Notes: generated by a model not told the origin, from the letters alone. A stretch of DNA of 64,000 bases from Halorubrum sp. CBA1229 (GCF_003721435.2 NZ_CP054585.1:620001-684000), one strand, 5' to 3'. Positions 49,000-57,895 are shown, counted from the stretch's first letter. Numbers and translations are program-made.

Positions 49000-50082
49000 T
49001 TAGAAGCCCCCGACCGCCATCACGAACAGCGCGGCGGCGATGACCGCGAAGAGCACGCCGACGCCCTGCTTGATGAGAGTCGTGTCCAGCGCCGCCGAGA
49101 CGTACGGCGCGATCTGGCCGCCGGTGACCGTCGCCGGCACCGTCCAGACGACCATGTTCCACGGGGTTGACGCGAGGCTGATGCTGTGGCCGCCGGGGAC
49201 GAACTGGCCGCCGAAGACGTGGACCAGCGACGCCAGCACCGCGGTCAGCGCGACGACGATGTGGTTGGTGCCGATGGCGACTCGCACGGGTACCTCGGTC
49301 CGAAGCATCGAAATGATACCCAGTTCCCCGATACCGAAGCCGGCGAGTCCCTGAAAGACGCCGCCGACGCTGTAGTTGGCGAAGCGTTCGAGGTACCCCC
49401 GGCGGGAGTAGCTGTAATCGTTGCCGTCGCGGTCGACCCGCGTGACGATGCCGTCCGCGGCCGTCTCGACGCCGGCCGGTCCGAGTTTGTCGGCGTCGTT
49501 CGGCATCGAACCGCCGTCGGTCGAAACCTCGGCTCCCGCGCCGCTCTCACTGGGTCCCTCGTGGTCCAGATCGGCCTTGAACAGGAGATACGAGGCGACC
49601 ATCAGCGCCAGTCCGAGCAGGAGGTGAAACACCGGCGCGGGGATGACGAAAGAGAGCAGCGCGCCAGCGACGACGAATGGCACTCCACCCGCGACCAGTG
49701 TGAGCGCGAGGCGTCGGTCGACCAGCCCGTACTGAATGAACGCGAGCGCGGAACTGGAGAGGCCGAACGACTCGCTGATGAGTCCGACCTTCACGAGCGT
49801 CTCCGGCGTGAGCGTCTCGCCCGCGATGAGCGGGAAGACGAAGATGAGGAAGGGGACGAAGAGCGCGGACCCGCTGATACCGACCGTGTTGACGATGGTG
49901 GCGCCGACGATGAAGGCGAAGAAGAGCCACCAGTACTCCAGCCAGTAGCTCGCCCCCGACCCTTCTGTCGGCGCCCCGAAATAAACGCCCACCACGAACA
50001 GTAACGGGGCGAGGAACACGAACACGTGCTGATACTTGAGGAAGGCCTTCTGGACCGTATCCGACCGTGAGGACGCGCTCAT
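49000..50082 (-). CDS. TauE/SafE-family membrane transporter
   Basis: 360 residues with eight or more membrane helices. The two TauE repeats are GATIVNTVGISGSALFVPFLIFVFP (about 60-84) and VGGVFQGLAGFGIGELGIISML (about 250-271), with a hydrophilic central loop of about 75 residues (ADLDHEGPSESGAGAEVSTDGG). Proteins of this family export sulphite, organosulphonates or related anions; substrate specificity is unknown. I start at 50082 (MSASSRSD), leaving an unsupported 82-residue extension with unlike composition. It probably forms an operon with the UspA gene. Confidence 0.85.
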   Translation of the reverse strand: MSASSRSDTVQKAFLKYQHVFVFLAPLLFVVGVYFGAPTEGSGASYWLEYWWLFFAFIVGATIVNTVGISGSALFVPFLIFVFPLIAGETLTPETLVKVGLISESFGLSSSALAFIQYGLVDRRLALTLVAGGVPFVVAGALLSFVIPAPVFHLLLGLALMVASYLLFKADLDHEGPSESGAGAEVSTDGGSMPNDADKLGPAGVETAADGIVTRVDRDGNDYSYSRRGYLERFANYSVGGVFQGLAGFGIGELGIISMLRTEVPVRVAIGTNHIVVALTAVLASLVHVFGGQFVPGGHSISLASTPWNMVVWTVPATVTGGQIAPYVSAALDTTLIKQGVGVLFAVIAAALFVMAVGGF

Positions 50083-50384
50083 TGCGGATTGACGCTTCGT
50101 TAGAAATTCTGGTACAAATGCGTTTTCTTCTGTGAGATGTGTTTCAATAATTCGTGTAAGATTTCCGGGAGTGTCGTGCGTGCCGCCGCGGTGAACTCGC
50201 GCTCTGTATCGGTTACGTCGGCTCTGACAGAGAGCAGGAAGTTCGTTCGGAAATTGCTGAATATAGAGCGCGAATCCTTCAGACTCCACACTCACGCGGT
50301 TTTGTGAAGTGTATAGTATGGGCTCCACGTTACGGCCGCGTCGAGGCAGTCAAACGTTAACTGATTCAGACCTGACGTGCCTGT
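50083..50384. other. lower-GC gap with an uncertain 63-residue frame
   Basis: This gap between divergent genes is visibly poorer in G+C than most of the window, with A/T-rich patches near 50098-50165. A minus-strand frame (50100-50291) would encode 63 residues ending SQKKTHLYQNF; its amino-acid make-up is much less acidic than haloarchaeal proteins and it may be non-coding or a relic. It must hold the TauE promoter. Nothing else is clear. Confidence 0.35.
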
Positions 50385-50939
50385 ATGGTCCCCGTCCCTC
50401 GACTCGCTGTTTCCCCCTTCAAGCACCTCGATCGGCTCCCACGTGGCGGAGATCGTGACGTTGGTGCGGGATACGTGATGGCGATTACGGCAGTCGGGGT
50501 CACGACTTTCTACTATCTCGTTGTCGGGGTTGGGATCCTACTGATCGGGGTAGGTTCGGGTGGTGCTCCGTTCGTTACCAACGCTGTAGTAGGACGCCTG
50601 TTTGTAGTTGGACTCCTGTCGGGTGCGATCAGTCTCTCCGCTGTCGTTGCCCCACTGTTGTTCGTCACCGGGATCGCGGCGTGGCGACTCGTCCCTCCGT
50701 CACAGCGCTATGGGGGTGCGATCGGCGGTCTGCTGGCGATGGCGCTGGCCTATCTCGTCGCCGGCACAGTTGTAGTTGGCCTCGCCCCGGTTTACACCGT
50801 AGCCACCGGCAGCTCCCTCCTCGACACCGTCATCGGTGGTATTGGTATCATCGTCGTTGCGTTCCTCGCTTCGTCGTGGATCGCGTTGCCGGCCAGCGTC
50901 CTTACTGGAACGCTATACGAGCGCTCGCTTGATGAGTGA
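50385..50939 (+). CDS. four-helix membrane protein of unknown function
   Basis: 184 residues. The first 27 are polar and basic; four hydrophobic helices follow at about 33-57 (AITAVGVTTFYYLVVGVGILLIGVG), 68-95 (VGRLFVVGLLSGAISLSAVVAPLLFVTG), 109-135 (AIGGLLAMALAYLVAGTVVVGLAPVY) and 144-172 (LDTVIGGIGIIVVAFLASSWIALPAS). No motif is recognised. The ATG at 50385 gives a basic N-terminus; a second Met at 50478 is possible. The codon make-up is less biased to C and G than its neighbours, consistent with the rest of the 48-51.6 kb stretch, perhaps acquired. Confidence 0.6.
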   Translation: MVPVPRLAVSPFKHLDRLPRGGDRDVGAGYVMAITAVGVTTFYYLVVGVGILLIGVGSGGAPFVTNAVVGRLFVVGLLSGAISLSAVVAPLLFVTGIAAWRLVPPSQRYGGAIGGLLAMALAYLVAGTVVVGLAPVYTVATGSSLLDTVIGGIGIIVVAFLASSWIALPASVLTGTLYERSLDE

Positions 50940-51175
50940 GTCGGGGATCTTTCCGATGACCGTCTGGTAACTTTCTGAAACCGTTGACCCGAGACGGCTG
51001 TCCGGTGAGCGATGACTTTCGGTTGAGCTCACCACTTCTGTCTCTTATGTATCCATCCTCTGTCTCTCGTGCCTCACTACTAACAGAAATCGAGGAGTTG
51101 CTGATTACAGTGCGCGTAGCTCTCCTCAGACCCCACCCAAAAACATTAATTTCTACCAACTTCACCGGGGGAACG

Positions 51176-51475
51176 ATGTCGGGACAAGAGTTGGAGGACT
51201 TCCTCATCCTCCGAGAGCTGGGTGAGCCGATAAGTACGGAAGAACTCGAAGCGGCGGGCGAACAGTCGGGCGAGGCTCTCAAGGAGCTCCGGGAGGAAGG
51301 CGTCGGAATTCGCTGGGTAGAGTCCGAGGTCCTAACGAACGACGCGGGTCAGGTGACCGGGACGTTCTGTCACTACCAAGCCGAAAGCGAGGACGCCGTT
51401 CGCGAACACGCCGATCGCGCCGGTCTCCCCGCGACACGGATCGACCGCCGCGGGCAGCCGCTCGACGGCGAGTGA
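51176..51475 (+). CDS. DUF4242 (nickel-binding-like) protein
   Basis: 99 residues. EDFLILRELGEPISTEELEAAGEQSGEALKELREEGVGIRWVESEVL, then GTFCHYQAESEDAVREHADRAGLPATRIDRR, follow the DUF4242 ferredoxin-like pattern known from the bacterial nickel-binding protein SCO4226. The conserved C (TFCHY) and H (EHADRAG) are present. Function in archaea is unknown. The preceding 236 bases hold no other gene. It stands alone in the accessory stretch. Confidence 0.75.
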   Translation: MSGQELEDFLILRELGEPISTEELEAAGEQSGEALKELREEGVGIRWVESEVLTNDAGQVTGTFCHYQAESEDAVREHADRAGLPATRIDRRGQPLDGE

Positions 51476-51643
51476 TGGAGGAAGTCGGGAGGTGAGCGAA
51501 TTATAAGGACGGCGGCTCGCGGTCGCCGCTCACGTAGTTCGTCGGTCCGGGAGCAGGTCTCGAGGAGACGCGAAACGACGGCGAGAAGCGGGATTCCGAC
51601 GAGAAACGGAACGTGGACGGTCGTTCCCTCTCGGACTCCCGGA

Positions 51644-52087
51644 CTACGCGATGACGTACTGGTTCCAGAGGCCGGCGACGAGGAACCACAGGGCGTAGTA
51701 GGAGGCGAACACCAAGACGAACAGCGACGCGGCGATCGAGCTCTTCGGCGCCTCGATCGGCATGTCGTTGCGGGCCTCGACGTTGCGCGCCTCCAGCTCG
51801 AAGAGGTCGGCGATCAGCATCGTGATCACGAGCACCGAGAGGATCACGCCGCTCACGGGTGCGTCGAGCACGAAGAGGAAGCTCAACAGCACGAGCCCGA
51901 TATTCGTGAACGCGTGTGGCGTGTACGGTTCGACGCTGTCACCGTCGGTTCCCTGTTCGACGTGTCGCCGGTGCGCGATGTGACGCGTCGCGAGGTTCGC
52001 CACCGCCATCGTCAGTATCGCGTACGGCAGCACCGGTCCGACCGCGGACAGCCAGCCGAGGGGAACGAGGAACTGCAGTGGATCCAT
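51644..52087 (-). CDS. membrane protein (DUF7313-like)
   Basis: 147 residues starting MDPLQFLVPLGWLSAVGPVLPYAILTMAVANL. Four helices: about 8-35, 62-80 (FTNIGLVLLSFLFVLDAP), 82-98 (SGVILSVLVITMLIADLFE) and 118-142 (IAASLFVLVFASYYALWFLVAG). I recall it as DUF7313, one of a numbered series with DUF7314 and DUF7315 that lies together in other haloarchaea. Here it is 3.6 kb from those two genes, on the other strand, across the UspA/TauE/DUF4242 stretch. Function unknown. Confidence 0.7.
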   Translation of the reverse strand: MDPLQFLVPLGWLSAVGPVLPYAILTMAVANLATRHIAHRRHVEQGTDGDSVEPYTPHAFTNIGLVLLSFLFVLDAPVSGVILSVLVITMLIADLFELEARNVEARNDMPIEAPKSSIAASLFVLVFASYYALWFLVAGLWNQYVIA

Positions 52088-52111
52088 ATCGACACATCCG
52101 GTCACGAGTTA

Positions 52112-52882
52112 TTAGAGTGTTTCCGATCGTCGCGCTCGGCGCGCGCCCTCGAACGTCACGAGCGCGACCCGGTCGGTCGCCTCGATCGCGACGGGTCGGT
52201 GCGGCTCGACCGTGCCGCGCTCCCGACCGTCGACCACGAGCGTGACCGATTCCGTCTCGCGCTCGACCGAGAGCGAGAGGCGGTCCGCGGCGACCCACGC
52301 GTCCGTCCGGGTGCTGAACGGGGCGATCGGCGAGACGGAGAGCCCGCCGCCCGGCTCCACGACCGGACCGCCGACCGCGTTGGCGTACCCGTCGCTGCCG
52401 AACGGGGTCGCGACGGCGACGCCGTCCGCGCGGATCAGCCTGTCGGCGCCGCCGACGAAGTCGATCGCGAACTCGGAGATACGAGCGGGCTCCGCGGTAA
52501 CTAGGGCGACGTCGAAGGCGGCGCGCCGCGTCTCCCCGTTTCCGGCGTCGACCGCGAGGACCGGGTGCGCGACGCGCCGGACGCCGTCAACCGGACGGTC
52601 GCCGTCGCCGGACTCACCGCGGAGCGCCGCGTCGAGCAGCGTCCGGAGGCGCCGCTCCGCGACATCGGTGTCGACCGCGAGCCGCCGCGACCCGACCGGG
52701 ATCACCGGCGCGTCCGGCGCGTCGACGATCGCGTCGCGGATGGCCTCGTCGCCGACCGCGACGACGGCGTCCGCGTCGGACCGCTCGGCGGAGCGATGCG
52801 GGAGCCCCGTGAGAGCGTGCCGGAGCGCCGCCGCCGCCCGATCGCCGCCGACGACCGCGACGCGTCGTTCCGACGGTTCCAT
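52112..52882 (-). CDS. NAD-kinase-like protein lacking the catalytic GGDGT motif
   Basis: 256 residues. The C-terminal domain reads IRADGVAVATPFGSDGYANAVGGPVVEPG at about 148-176, the substrate-binding motif of NAD kinases (DGL-x-VATPTGS-x-AY in true enzymes). ISPIAPF and a beta-sheet tail complete it. In the N-terminal domain the GGDGT loop that binds ATP is replaced by AVVAVGDEAIRDA. So it probably binds a nucleotide but may not phosphorylate NAD. It follows the M28 peptidase gene on the same strand by 58 bases. A regulatory or NAD-sensing role is only a guess. Confidence 0.78.
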   Translation of the reverse strand: MEPSERRVAVVGGDRAAAALRHALTGLPHRSAERSDADAVVAVGDEAIRDAIVDAPDAPVIPVGSRRLAVDTDVAERRLRTLLDAALRGESGDGDRPVDGVRRVAHPVLAVDAGNGETRRAAFDVALVTAEPARISEFAIDFVGGADRLIRADGVAVATPFGSDGYANAVGGPVVEPGGGLSVSPIAPFSTRTDAWVAADRLSLSVERETESVTLVVDGRERGTVEPHRPVAIEATDRVALVTFEGARRARRSETL

Positions 52883-52940
52883 ACGCGGGAGGTGTGGCCG
52901 GGGCGGGTGAAAACCTCCCGGTTCGCGACGGGGGGCGTCC

Positions 52941-54257
52941 CTAGAACGGCCAGTCGCCCGTGATCTTCATGCCGGTCGCCTTCCCCTCGCGTTCGAGCGC
53001 CGCCGCGAGCTCGTCGCGGTCCTGCCGCGCCGCCGTCACCGACTCGTCCGCGAGCTCGGCGACGAGCTCGGTCAGCAGGATCGCCTGCTCTCGGAGGTTC
53101 CGGGACTCCAGCTTGTCGAGCGTGTCGGCGCCGGTGTGCCCCCAGCCGCGGCCCCGCCCCTCCGTCTCGCCCGAGACCATGTACCCCGGGATCCCGCGCT
53201 CGACGAACGGCCAGTGGTCGCTGTGGGGGACCAGCTCCGCGCCGAGCGAGATCGGGTGGTCGAAGCGGTCGCTCACGCGCTCCGCGGCGGCCTCCAGCGC
53301 GTCGAAGCCGTGGTGATCGAGCTTCAGGGTACGGCCGAACACGTTGCTGTCGACGTTGACGACGGCCGCGACGCGCTCGGGGTCGACCGCCTCCGCGTAC
53401 AGCGAGGATCCGACGAGCCCGACCTCCTCGGCGCCGAAGGCGACGAACCGGACTCGCCGGTCGAGCTCGTCCTCGCGCGCGGCGAGCGCGTTCGCGACCT
53501 CGACGATCGTCGCCGTGCCGGCGCCGTTGTCCATCGCACCCTGCGAGATGTCGTGGGCGTCGACGTGCGAGGAGACGACGAGGTACTCGTCCGTATCGGG
53601 GCCGAGTTCGGCGACCGCGTTCCCGCTCGTCGCGTCCGGCGTCTCGCAGTCGACGGCGACGGTCAGCTCGTCGCCCTCGTGCCGGCGGGCGAGCCGCGCG
53701 CCGGCCTCCTTCGAGACGCCTACGGCCGGGATCTCGCCCACGGGCGCGTCTGCCGTGCCGACGCTGCCGGTCGGGGGGAGCGTCCCCTCGACGTGGTTCG
53801 CGAAGACGAAGGCCGCGGCGCCGGCCTCGACGGCGTGGTAGTACTTCTCTCGGCGGTGGACGAACCGGTCGACGGAGTCGGGCGTGTCCGAGGAGACCAT
53901 CACGACCGTCCCGTCGAGGTCGGCCTCGAAGTCCTCGGGGACGCCGTAGCCGAGGTCGACGAACTCGCCGGTCGCCTCGCCGCTGGGACTCCGGGGGAGC
54001 GCGATGCAGGCGTTCATCCCGGCGGCGACCGGCTCGTCGCCGGCGCGGACCGCGCTGTCGCCGCGCTCCCAGCCCTGAATGTCGAACTCCTCGATCCGGG
54101 CGTCCCGCGCGCCGGCGTCGGCGAAGGCGTCGCGCGTCAGTTCCAGTCCCGCGCGCTCGCCGTCGGTGCCCGCCATGCGGCTGCCGACGTCGACGAGCGC
54201 TTCGAGGTGGCTCCAGCCGGCATCGCTCGTGAAGGTGTCGCCGATCCAGTCGGTCAT
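52941..54257 (-). CDS. M28-family metallo-aminopeptidase
   Basis: 438 residues. Two-zinc M28 motifs are present in order: VSSHVDAHDISQGAMDNGAGTATIVEVANAL (H-x-D and the bridging Asp), FVAFGAEEVGLVGS (Glu-Glu), VVNVDSNVFGR (Asp) and VPHSDHWPF, with the last zinc ligand His in GWGHTGADTLDKLE. A protease-associated domain is inserted at about 110-215. There is no signal peptide, so it is likely intracellular. It would release N-terminal amino acids from peptides. Confidence 0.93.
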   Translation of the reverse strand: MTDWIGDTFTSDAGWSHLEALVDVGSRMAGTDGERAGLELTRDAFADAGARDARIEEFDIQGWERGDSAVRAGDEPVAAGMNACIALPRSPSGEATGEFVDLGYGVPEDFEADLDGTVVMVSSDTPDSVDRFVHRREKYYHAVEAGAAAFVFANHVEGTLPPTGSVGTADAPVGEIPAVGVSKEAGARLARRHEGDELTVAVDCETPDATSGNAVAELGPDTDEYLVVSSHVDAHDISQGAMDNGAGTATIVEVANALAAREDELDRRVRFVAFGAEEVGLVGSSLYAEAVDPERVAAVVNVDSNVFGRTLKLDHHGFDALEAAAERVSDRFDHPISLGAELVPHSDHWPFVERGIPGYMVSGETEGRGRGWGHTGADTLDKLESRNLREQAILLTELVAELADESVTAARQDRDELAAALEREGKATGMKITGDWPF

Positions 54258-54316
54258 GCGTGTCGGTGCGGCGGCGGCGAGTCAAGCGTTTCGGTGGCGG
54301 CGGCCGGTGCCGGAGC

Positions 54317-54979
54317 TTATAAACCCGGCACGAGCGGGAGCAGCGCCGTCGCGGCCTCGGCGGCGGCGAACGTCGAGTCGTACAGGTGATTTAAGAGGAG
54401 GTAGGTGACGACGCCGAGCACGAGCGAGAGGATCCACGCGCTCGCGGCGATCCGCCCGACGCGGCGGTGGGGCGTCTCGGTCCGCAGCTCGTGCTCCGTG
54501 TGCGTCAGCCCGAGGACGATGGCGTAGAGGACGACGGGGACGGAGACGACGGAGAGGATGATGTGAATCGCGAGCATGATCAGGTACGCCGGGTACACCC
54601 AGTCCCACAGCGGGACCCACGCGTACGCGGAGTCGAGGACGAACTCCTTCGTGCCGCCGCCGGCGACCTTCGGGAGGTACATGCCGAGGAACACGAGGAT
54701 GAGGGCGAACGAGGTGGTCATCGCCGCCGCGTGCTTTTTCACCTCGTCGTTGCGGATCCAGTACCAGCCGAGCGAGAGCGTGACGACGGTGACGGTGTTG
54801 ACGGCGGCGATGCCGTGCGCGAGCAGGTCGACGGTGCCGCGGGAGAGCGTCGGGAACAGCGCCTGGAACTCGGGGACTAAGAAGACGCCGCCGACGGCTC
54901 CGTAGCCGACGATCGTGAGGAGCACGGTGATCGCGCCGGCCCGCTCTTTCGCCCGGTCGCGAACGCTGGCGGTGGACAT
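54317..54979 (-). CDS. DUF420-domain membrane protein
   Basis: 220 residues with six membrane helices. DUF420 signatures are visible: LAHGIAAVNTVTVVTLSLGWYWIRNDEVKKHAAAMTTSFALILVFLGMYL and YPAYLIMLAIHIILSVVSVPVVLYAIVLGLTHTEHELR; His residues in HAAAM, IHI and HRRVGR are positioned as in the family. Bacterial members (CtaM) help heme-copper oxidase maturation; that role is suggestive here. It lies between the M28 peptidase and G1P dehydrogenase genes on the minus strand with its own A/T-rich promoter. Confidence 0.88.
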   Translation of the reverse strand: MSTASVRDRAKERAGAITVLLTIVGYGAVGGVFLVPEFQALFPTLSRGTVDLLAHGIAAVNTVTVVTLSLGWYWIRNDEVKKHAAAMTTSFALILVFLGMYLPKVAGGGTKEFVLDSAYAWVPLWDWVYPAYLIMLAIHIILSVVSVPVVLYAIVLGLTHTEHELRTETPHRRVGRIAASAWILSLVLGVVTYLLLNHLYDSTFAAAEAATALLPLVPGL

Positions 54980-55073
54980 ACAGGGGGTTGTCTCGGGACG
55001 GTTATTTCGCTTTCGAGGACGAGACGCGTCGCCGCCCGACGCGGCCGGGGACCCGTCGGCGCCGAGGAGCGGT

Positions 55074-56126
55074 TCAGCGCTCGATGACGCCGGTCGCCGT
55101 CGCGACCTCGATCGCGGCCTCCTCGTTGATCCCGCCCTGGAGGATCGTGTAGCGGTCGCGGATCTCGTGGGCGGTCGTCAGCGCGGCGAGCAGCTCCTCG
55201 TCGTCGACGCCGAGCTCGGCCGCGGTCGTGGGGGCATCGAGCTCGGCGAGCGCGTCGCGGATCGCGCTCCATCGTCCGTTCTCGCCGCTGTGGAGGTACT
55301 CCGTCATGATCGAGGCGACGCCGACCTGGTGGCCGTGGAGCGCCTTCCCGGGGGCGATCCGGTCGAGCTGGTGGGAGATGAGGTGTTCCGCGCCGGAGGC
55401 GGGCCGCGAGGACCCCGCGATCGACATCGCGACGCCGGAGGAGACGAGCGCCTTCACGACGACCCACGAGGACTCCTCTAGGCCGGGCCGGATCATGTCG
55501 GCGTTCTCGACGAGCAGCTCCGCGGTCATCTCCGAGAGCGCGCCCGCGTACTCGCTGTACTCGACGTTCCGGAGCCGACGGGCGAGCCGCCAGTCCTTCA
55601 CGGCGGTGTAGTTGGAGATGATGTCGGCACAGCCCGCGGTGGTGAGCCGCCACGGGGCGTTCGCGAGGAGCGTCGTGTCCGCGACGACCGCCAGCGGCGG
55701 GTCGGCGGCGACCGAGTGCCGCGTGTCGCCCTCGGGGATCGAGGAGCGCCCGGAGACGATCCCGTCGTGGGAGGCGACCGTGGGGACGGAGACGAAGCCG
55801 ACGTTGAGGTGGTCGGCGGCCATCTTCGCGATGTCGATCGGCTTCCCGCCGCCGAGGGCGATCAGGTAGCCGGGATCGATCTCCTCGGCGGTCTCGGTGA
55901 GCTTCTCGACGGCGTCGAAGGAGGCGTCCTCGACGACGGCGGTCGCGGGGTCGTCGAACTGCGCGCGCACCCGGTCGCCGGCGATCTCGTTCGGCGTCGG
56001 GCTCGTGACGATGAGCGGCCGCCCCGTGAGGTACAGCTCGCCGACCGCCGCGCCGAGGTCGTCGATCACCTCGTGACCGACGAGCACGTTGCGCGGGAGC
56101 TTGATCCACGTGGACTTGTCGAACAT
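55074..56126 (-). CDS. egsA: sn-glycerol-1-phosphate dehydrogenase
   Basis: 350 residues starting MFDKSTWIKLPRNVLVGHEVIDDLG, the standard start of archaeal G1P dehydrogenase. The NAD(P) motif is IALGGGKPIDIAKMAAD at about 95-111, the substrate region SVPTVASHDGIVSGRSSI, and the zinc ligands lie in GAEHLISHQLDRIAPGKALHGHQVG (His pairs). It reduces dihydroxyacetone phosphate to sn-glycerol-1-phosphate, the backbone of archaeal membrane lipids, so it is essential. The longer upstream frame has no support. Confidence 0.97.
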   Translation of the reverse strand: MFDKSTWIKLPRNVLVGHEVIDDLGAAVGELYLTGRPLIVTSPTPNEIAGDRVRAQFDDPATAVVEDASFDAVEKLTETAEEIDPGYLIALGGGKPIDIAKMAADHLNVGFVSVPTVASHDGIVSGRSSIPEGDTRHSVAADPPLAVVADTTLLANAPWRLTTAGCADIISNYTAVKDWRLARRLRNVEYSEYAGALSEMTAELLVENADMIRPGLEESSWVVVKALVSSGVAMSIAGSSRPASGAEHLISHQLDRIAPGKALHGHQVGVASIMTEYLHSGENGRWSAIRDALAELDAPTTAAELGVDDEELLAALTTAHEIRDRYTILQGGINEEAAIEVATATGVIER

Positions 56127-56252
56127 ACGGGTTGGTCTCGCTCGCGGGGCAAAGCCGTTGCCCATATCGGCCGCGGGTCGAGGGGGCGTGACGCCGACGA
56201 CCGCCGACCGTACTGTTCTCCGCGGTCGTCGACGCGACGCTCTCGCGGTCGC

Positions 56253-56951
56253 CTACGCGATGACCGCCGAGAGCGTGGTCGCGGCGTCGTATAAGAAGAA
56301 GACGCCGAACCCGGCGAGCACGACCGCCGAGGCCACCGCGACGACCGGCGCGAACGTCTCGGTCCGGTTCTCGGCGGCGACGAGCCCCGCGGGGAACCCG
56401 ACGATCCACGTCAACACGCCGAGGAAGAAGCCGCCGATCAGCGCGGGGGAACCGGTGGAGACCACGAGCGTCCCGGCGAGGTCGGTACCGACGACCGGGA
56501 GGCGGGCCAGCACGTCGAGCTCGCCGGGACGCAGCAGGCCGACGCCGACCGTGAGCCAGAACAGCACTTGGTACGGGTTCGTCAGCGCGAGCACCAGCGC
56601 CTTGCGGAACCCCTTCCCCGCCTCGATCGACGGCTCGTCGCCCGAGGTCGGCCGGAACGACGCGCGGGCGCCGCGGGCCGCCCCGACGGCGAAGTATAAC
56701 ATGAGGACGCCGCCGGCGGCAACCATGCCGGCGCGGAGGAGCGGGAGCGCGTCGACGACGGCGACGACGCCGAGGTACGCGAGCACGAAGAAGATCACGT
56801 CGGCGGTCGCCGCGCCGAGCCCCGCGCGGAAGCCGGCGAACCGGCCGCGCAGCACCGACTCCTCTGCGATGACCGCGTTCATCGGACCGGGCGGGGCCGC
56901 GAGCGCGAGGCCGAAGACGACCCCCGCACCGAGCGTCACGAGGAGGTTCAC
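56253..56951 (-). CDS. LysE-family exporter
   Basis: 232 residues with six membrane helices. The family pattern is LALAAPPGPMNAVIAEESVLRGRFAGFRAGLGAATADVIF at about 16-55 and KALVLALTNPYQVLFWLTVGVGLL with the NP motif. Such exporters push out amino acids or related solutes (lysine, threonine, homoserine lactones, quorum-type signals). Here the substrate is unknown. It is on the minus strand between egsA and the DtxR regulator with gaps of about 125 bases on each side, so it is probably independent. Confidence 0.85.
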   Translation of the reverse strand: MNLLVTLGAGVVFGLALAAPPGPMNAVIAEESVLRGRFAGFRAGLGAATADVIFFVLAYLGVVAVVDALPLLRAGMVAAGGVLMLYFAVGAARGARASFRPTSGDEPSIEAGKGFRKALVLALTNPYQVLFWLTVGVGLLRPGELDVLARLPVVGTDLAGTLVVSTGSPALIGGFFLGVLTWIVGFPAGLVAAENRTETFAPVVAVASAVVLAGFGVFFLYDAATTLSAVIA

Positions 56952-57074
56952 ACCGCTCCGAACGGTCGGTTTCGTGAAAAAGTCCGCGAAGGAGGGGTGG
57001 GCGTCAGGGCCGGAAACCCGACACCGATGAGCGAAGGTGGGGAGCGATGCGGCCGGCGGCGCGTCCCGGACGCG

Positions 57075-57734
57075 TCAGTCCGCGTCCTCGACGCGGATCG
57101 ACCGGGCCACCGGCGCCGGCAGGCTCTGCTCGCCGGTCGGCGTCGCCACGGTGACCATCCCGAAGGGGGCGACGTCGACGACTTCGAGCTCGGTGCCGGG
57201 GGTGATCCCGGCGTCGGCGAGGTAGTCGAGCTCCGCCTCGTCGCGGTCGGACACCCGCGCGACGACCACGCGGTCGCCCTCGGCGCGGTCGGAGAGCCGC
57301 AGGCCGCTCCCCTCGTCGACGGGCTCGAGGTCGGCCCCGGGGATTGGGTCGCCGTGGGGGTCGACGGCGGGGTCGCCCAGCGCCTCCGCGACGCGGCGCT
57401 CGAACTCCTCGGAGATGTGATGCTCTAAAGCGTCGGCCTCGTCGTGGACCTCGCTCCAGTCGTAGTTGAGCCGGTCGGCGAGGAACGCCTCCAGCAGCCG
57501 GTGATGACGGACGACCTCCAAGGCGACGGCCTCGCCTTCCGCCGTGAGCTCCGCGCCCTGGTACGGCTCGCGCTCGACGAGGCCGCGGCCCTCCAGCTTC
57601 CCTAGCATGTCCGTGACCGACGGGGAGGTCTTGTCGAGGTACTCCGCGATCGCGGACGTCGAGACCGGGGGGCCCTGCTCCGACTGGAGGACGTAGATCG
57701 CCTTCAGGTAGTCCTCCATGACGTCGCTCAGCAT
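57075..57734 (-). CDS. DtxR-family metal-dependent transcriptional regulator
   Basis: 219 residues, MLSDVMEDYLKAIYVLQSEQGPPVSTSAIAEYLDKTSPSVTDMLGKLEGRGLVEREPYQGAELTAEGE, a DtxR/MntR winged helix, followed by the dimerisation/metal domain (EVVRHHRLLEAFLADRL with His-His, DALEHHISEEFERRVAEAL with His and Glu). The C-terminal SH3-like FeoA domain is at about 150-215 (VVVARVSDRDEAELDYLADAGITPGTELEVVD). It senses Fe2+ or Mn2+ and represses uptake genes. The start ATG is part of TTATAAATG, so either a box overlaps the start or the real start is the Met at position 6. Confidence 0.93.
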   Translation of the reverse strand: MLSDVMEDYLKAIYVLQSEQGPPVSTSAIAEYLDKTSPSVTDMLGKLEGRGLVEREPYQGAELTAEGEAVALEVVRHHRLLEAFLADRLNYDWSEVHDEADALEHHISEEFERRVAEALGDPAVDPHGDPIPGADLEPVDEGSGLRLSDRAEGDRVVVARVSDRDEAELDYLADAGITPGTELEVVDVAPFGMVTVATPTGEQSLPAPVARSIRVEDAD

Positions 57735-57845
57735 TTATAAGCGATCGCGGCCGCTGTCGGAAATACCTACCGGGAAACGCCGGCTGCCGGGCCCGCGAGC
57801 GCGAGGCCGAAGCGACCCGTTCGACCGTCGCTCGTCTTCCGGCCA

Positions 57846-57895
57846 CCGCTCACTCGTCCTGTAGCTCCGCCCGCTCACTCGTCCTGTAGCTCCGC
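57846..57895. repeat. 25-bp tandem duplication across a stop codon
   Basis: CCGCTCACTCGTCCTGTAGC plus TCCGC occurs twice head to tail (57846-57870 and 57871-57895). The second copy contains the minus-strand stop of the DUF2103 gene (57875-57877); the other copy lies downstream of that stop and is out of frame. It resembles the array at 2700-2791 in its relation to a gene end. Confidence 0.8.
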
